The notes below the pieces were generated by a model that made no database searches, had not been told where the DNA came from, and saw only the letters and a list, made by a program, of their open reading frames with translations. A stretch of DNA of 15,280 nt. Origin: Lachnospiraceae bacterium UBA7199. Lineage in GTDB: Bacteria > Bacillota > Clostridia > Lachnospirales > Lachnospiraceae. How positions within the stretch are numbered: the stretch's first letter is position 1; each line of letters opens with the position of its first letter. The stretch spans positions 1 through 15,280 of the forward strand of contig DKUR01000001.1 in NCBI GenBank assembly GCA_002490775.1. Reading direction: 5' to 3'. Below are positions 15,019 to 15,280 of the stretch, one piece after another. A program made the position numbers and the translations under genes.

Positions 15019-15060
15019 GGGTGCTCTGATAAATGAATAATTGCTTTTATTAGAGCACCC
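15019..15060 (+). terminator. Stable hairpin between solute-binding protein and permease genes
   Basis: GGGTGCTCT (15019-15027) pairs with AGAGCACCC (15052-15060). A G-U pair and ATAAA/TTTAT extend the stem to 15 pairs with a 12-nt loop. No T run follows. In CUT1 operons such a hairpin commonly acts as a partial terminator or mRNA stabiliser, so the binding protein is made in excess over the permeases. Confidence 0.7.
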
Positions 15061-15120
15061 ATGTTAATTAGGATGGCAGGTAAAGCCCGGCATCTATTGT
15101 TTCAAGAGGGAGTTGCAGGT

Positions 15121-15267
15121 ATGGAGAAAACATTAAAAAGATATTTTGTTATTTTTACAGTTCCAACTATTATTGCATTTGCGTTTGCATTTATCATACC
15201 CTTTGCACAGGGATTATATCTTTCATTTTGTAATTTTACAACCGTAAAAAATGCAAAATGTTATTAA
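15121..15267 (+). pseudogene. Sugar ABC transporter permease (MalF/UgpA type), N-terminal fragment ending in an early stop
   Basis: From ATG 15121 the frame gives 48 residues. The sequence, MEKTLKRYFVIFTVPTIIAF followed by AFAFIIPFAQGLYLSFCNFTTVKNAK, is the typical first transmembrane helix and first periplasmic stretch of a CUT1 inner-membrane permease of about 290 residues. It then stops at TAA 15265-15267, where family members continue with a segment such as 'WVGLDNY'. Leu and Asp-Asn of that segment may still be recognisable beyond the stop in a shifted frame. The cause could be a nonsense change, a frameshift, or poor sequence at a contig end; the window closes 13 nt later. AGGGAG (15107-15112) precedes the start. 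An in-frame ATG at 15061 lies at the foot of the hairpin and adds residues unlike the family, so it is rejected. Confidence 0.6.
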
Positions 15268-15280
15268 CTTGTGATAATGT

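Overview
The window reads as chromosomal DNA from a low-GC, Gram-positive anaerobe, most likely a Clostridia/Lachnospiraceae gut commensal. This rests on AT-rich intergenic DNA, AGGAGG-type ribosome binding sites, TTGACA/TATAAT promoters, and the gene set: a DUF3795 protein, flavodoxin-like proteins, a DegV protein, and a sugar-binding lipoprotein with a Thr/Glu linker. No rRNA, tRNA, insertion sequence, phage gene, CRISPR array or replication origin was seen.

Region 1 (1-3514) is accessory and partly eroded. It holds the tail of a membrane protein, an intact DUF3795 cysteine-rich protein, the wing-helix remnant of a MarR-type regulator, a CPBP-family membrane protease on the minus strand, a 2,4-diaminopentanoate dehydrogenase-like oxidoreductase on the minus strand, and a damaged small ABM-like gene. 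A 40-bp perfect palindrome overlaps the promoter and ribosome binding site of the protease gene.

Region 2 (3506-4702) is a two-gene minus-strand operon, TetR regulator then flavodoxin. Its consensus promoter is bracketed by two matching dyad operators, which suggests autoregulation of a flavodoxin response.

Region 3 (4750-7887) runs on the plus strand: a GNAT acetyltransferase with its own promoter, an FMN-dependent NADPH reductase-like flavoprotein, and a membrane-anchored DUF885 zinc metallopeptidase. It closes with a strong hairpin terminator.

Region 4 (7905-13344) is core metabolism: a clear promoter, then carA and carB overlapping by 8 nt, encoding the two subunits of carbamoyl-phosphate synthase for pyrimidine and arginine synthesis. 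A DegV/FakB-like fatty-acid-binding protein follows.

Region 5 (13345-15280) starts a carbohydrate ABC-transporter operon. It has a regulatory region with four tandem 12-bp LacI-operator-like repeats, a CUT1 solute-binding lipoprotein, a hairpin, and the first 48 codons of a permease that stops early at the window edge.

I found no convincing new multi-gene system. The items most worth a second look are regulatory architecture (1916-1955, 4657-4701, 13460-13507) and gene decay (730-900, 3249-3514, 15121-15267).
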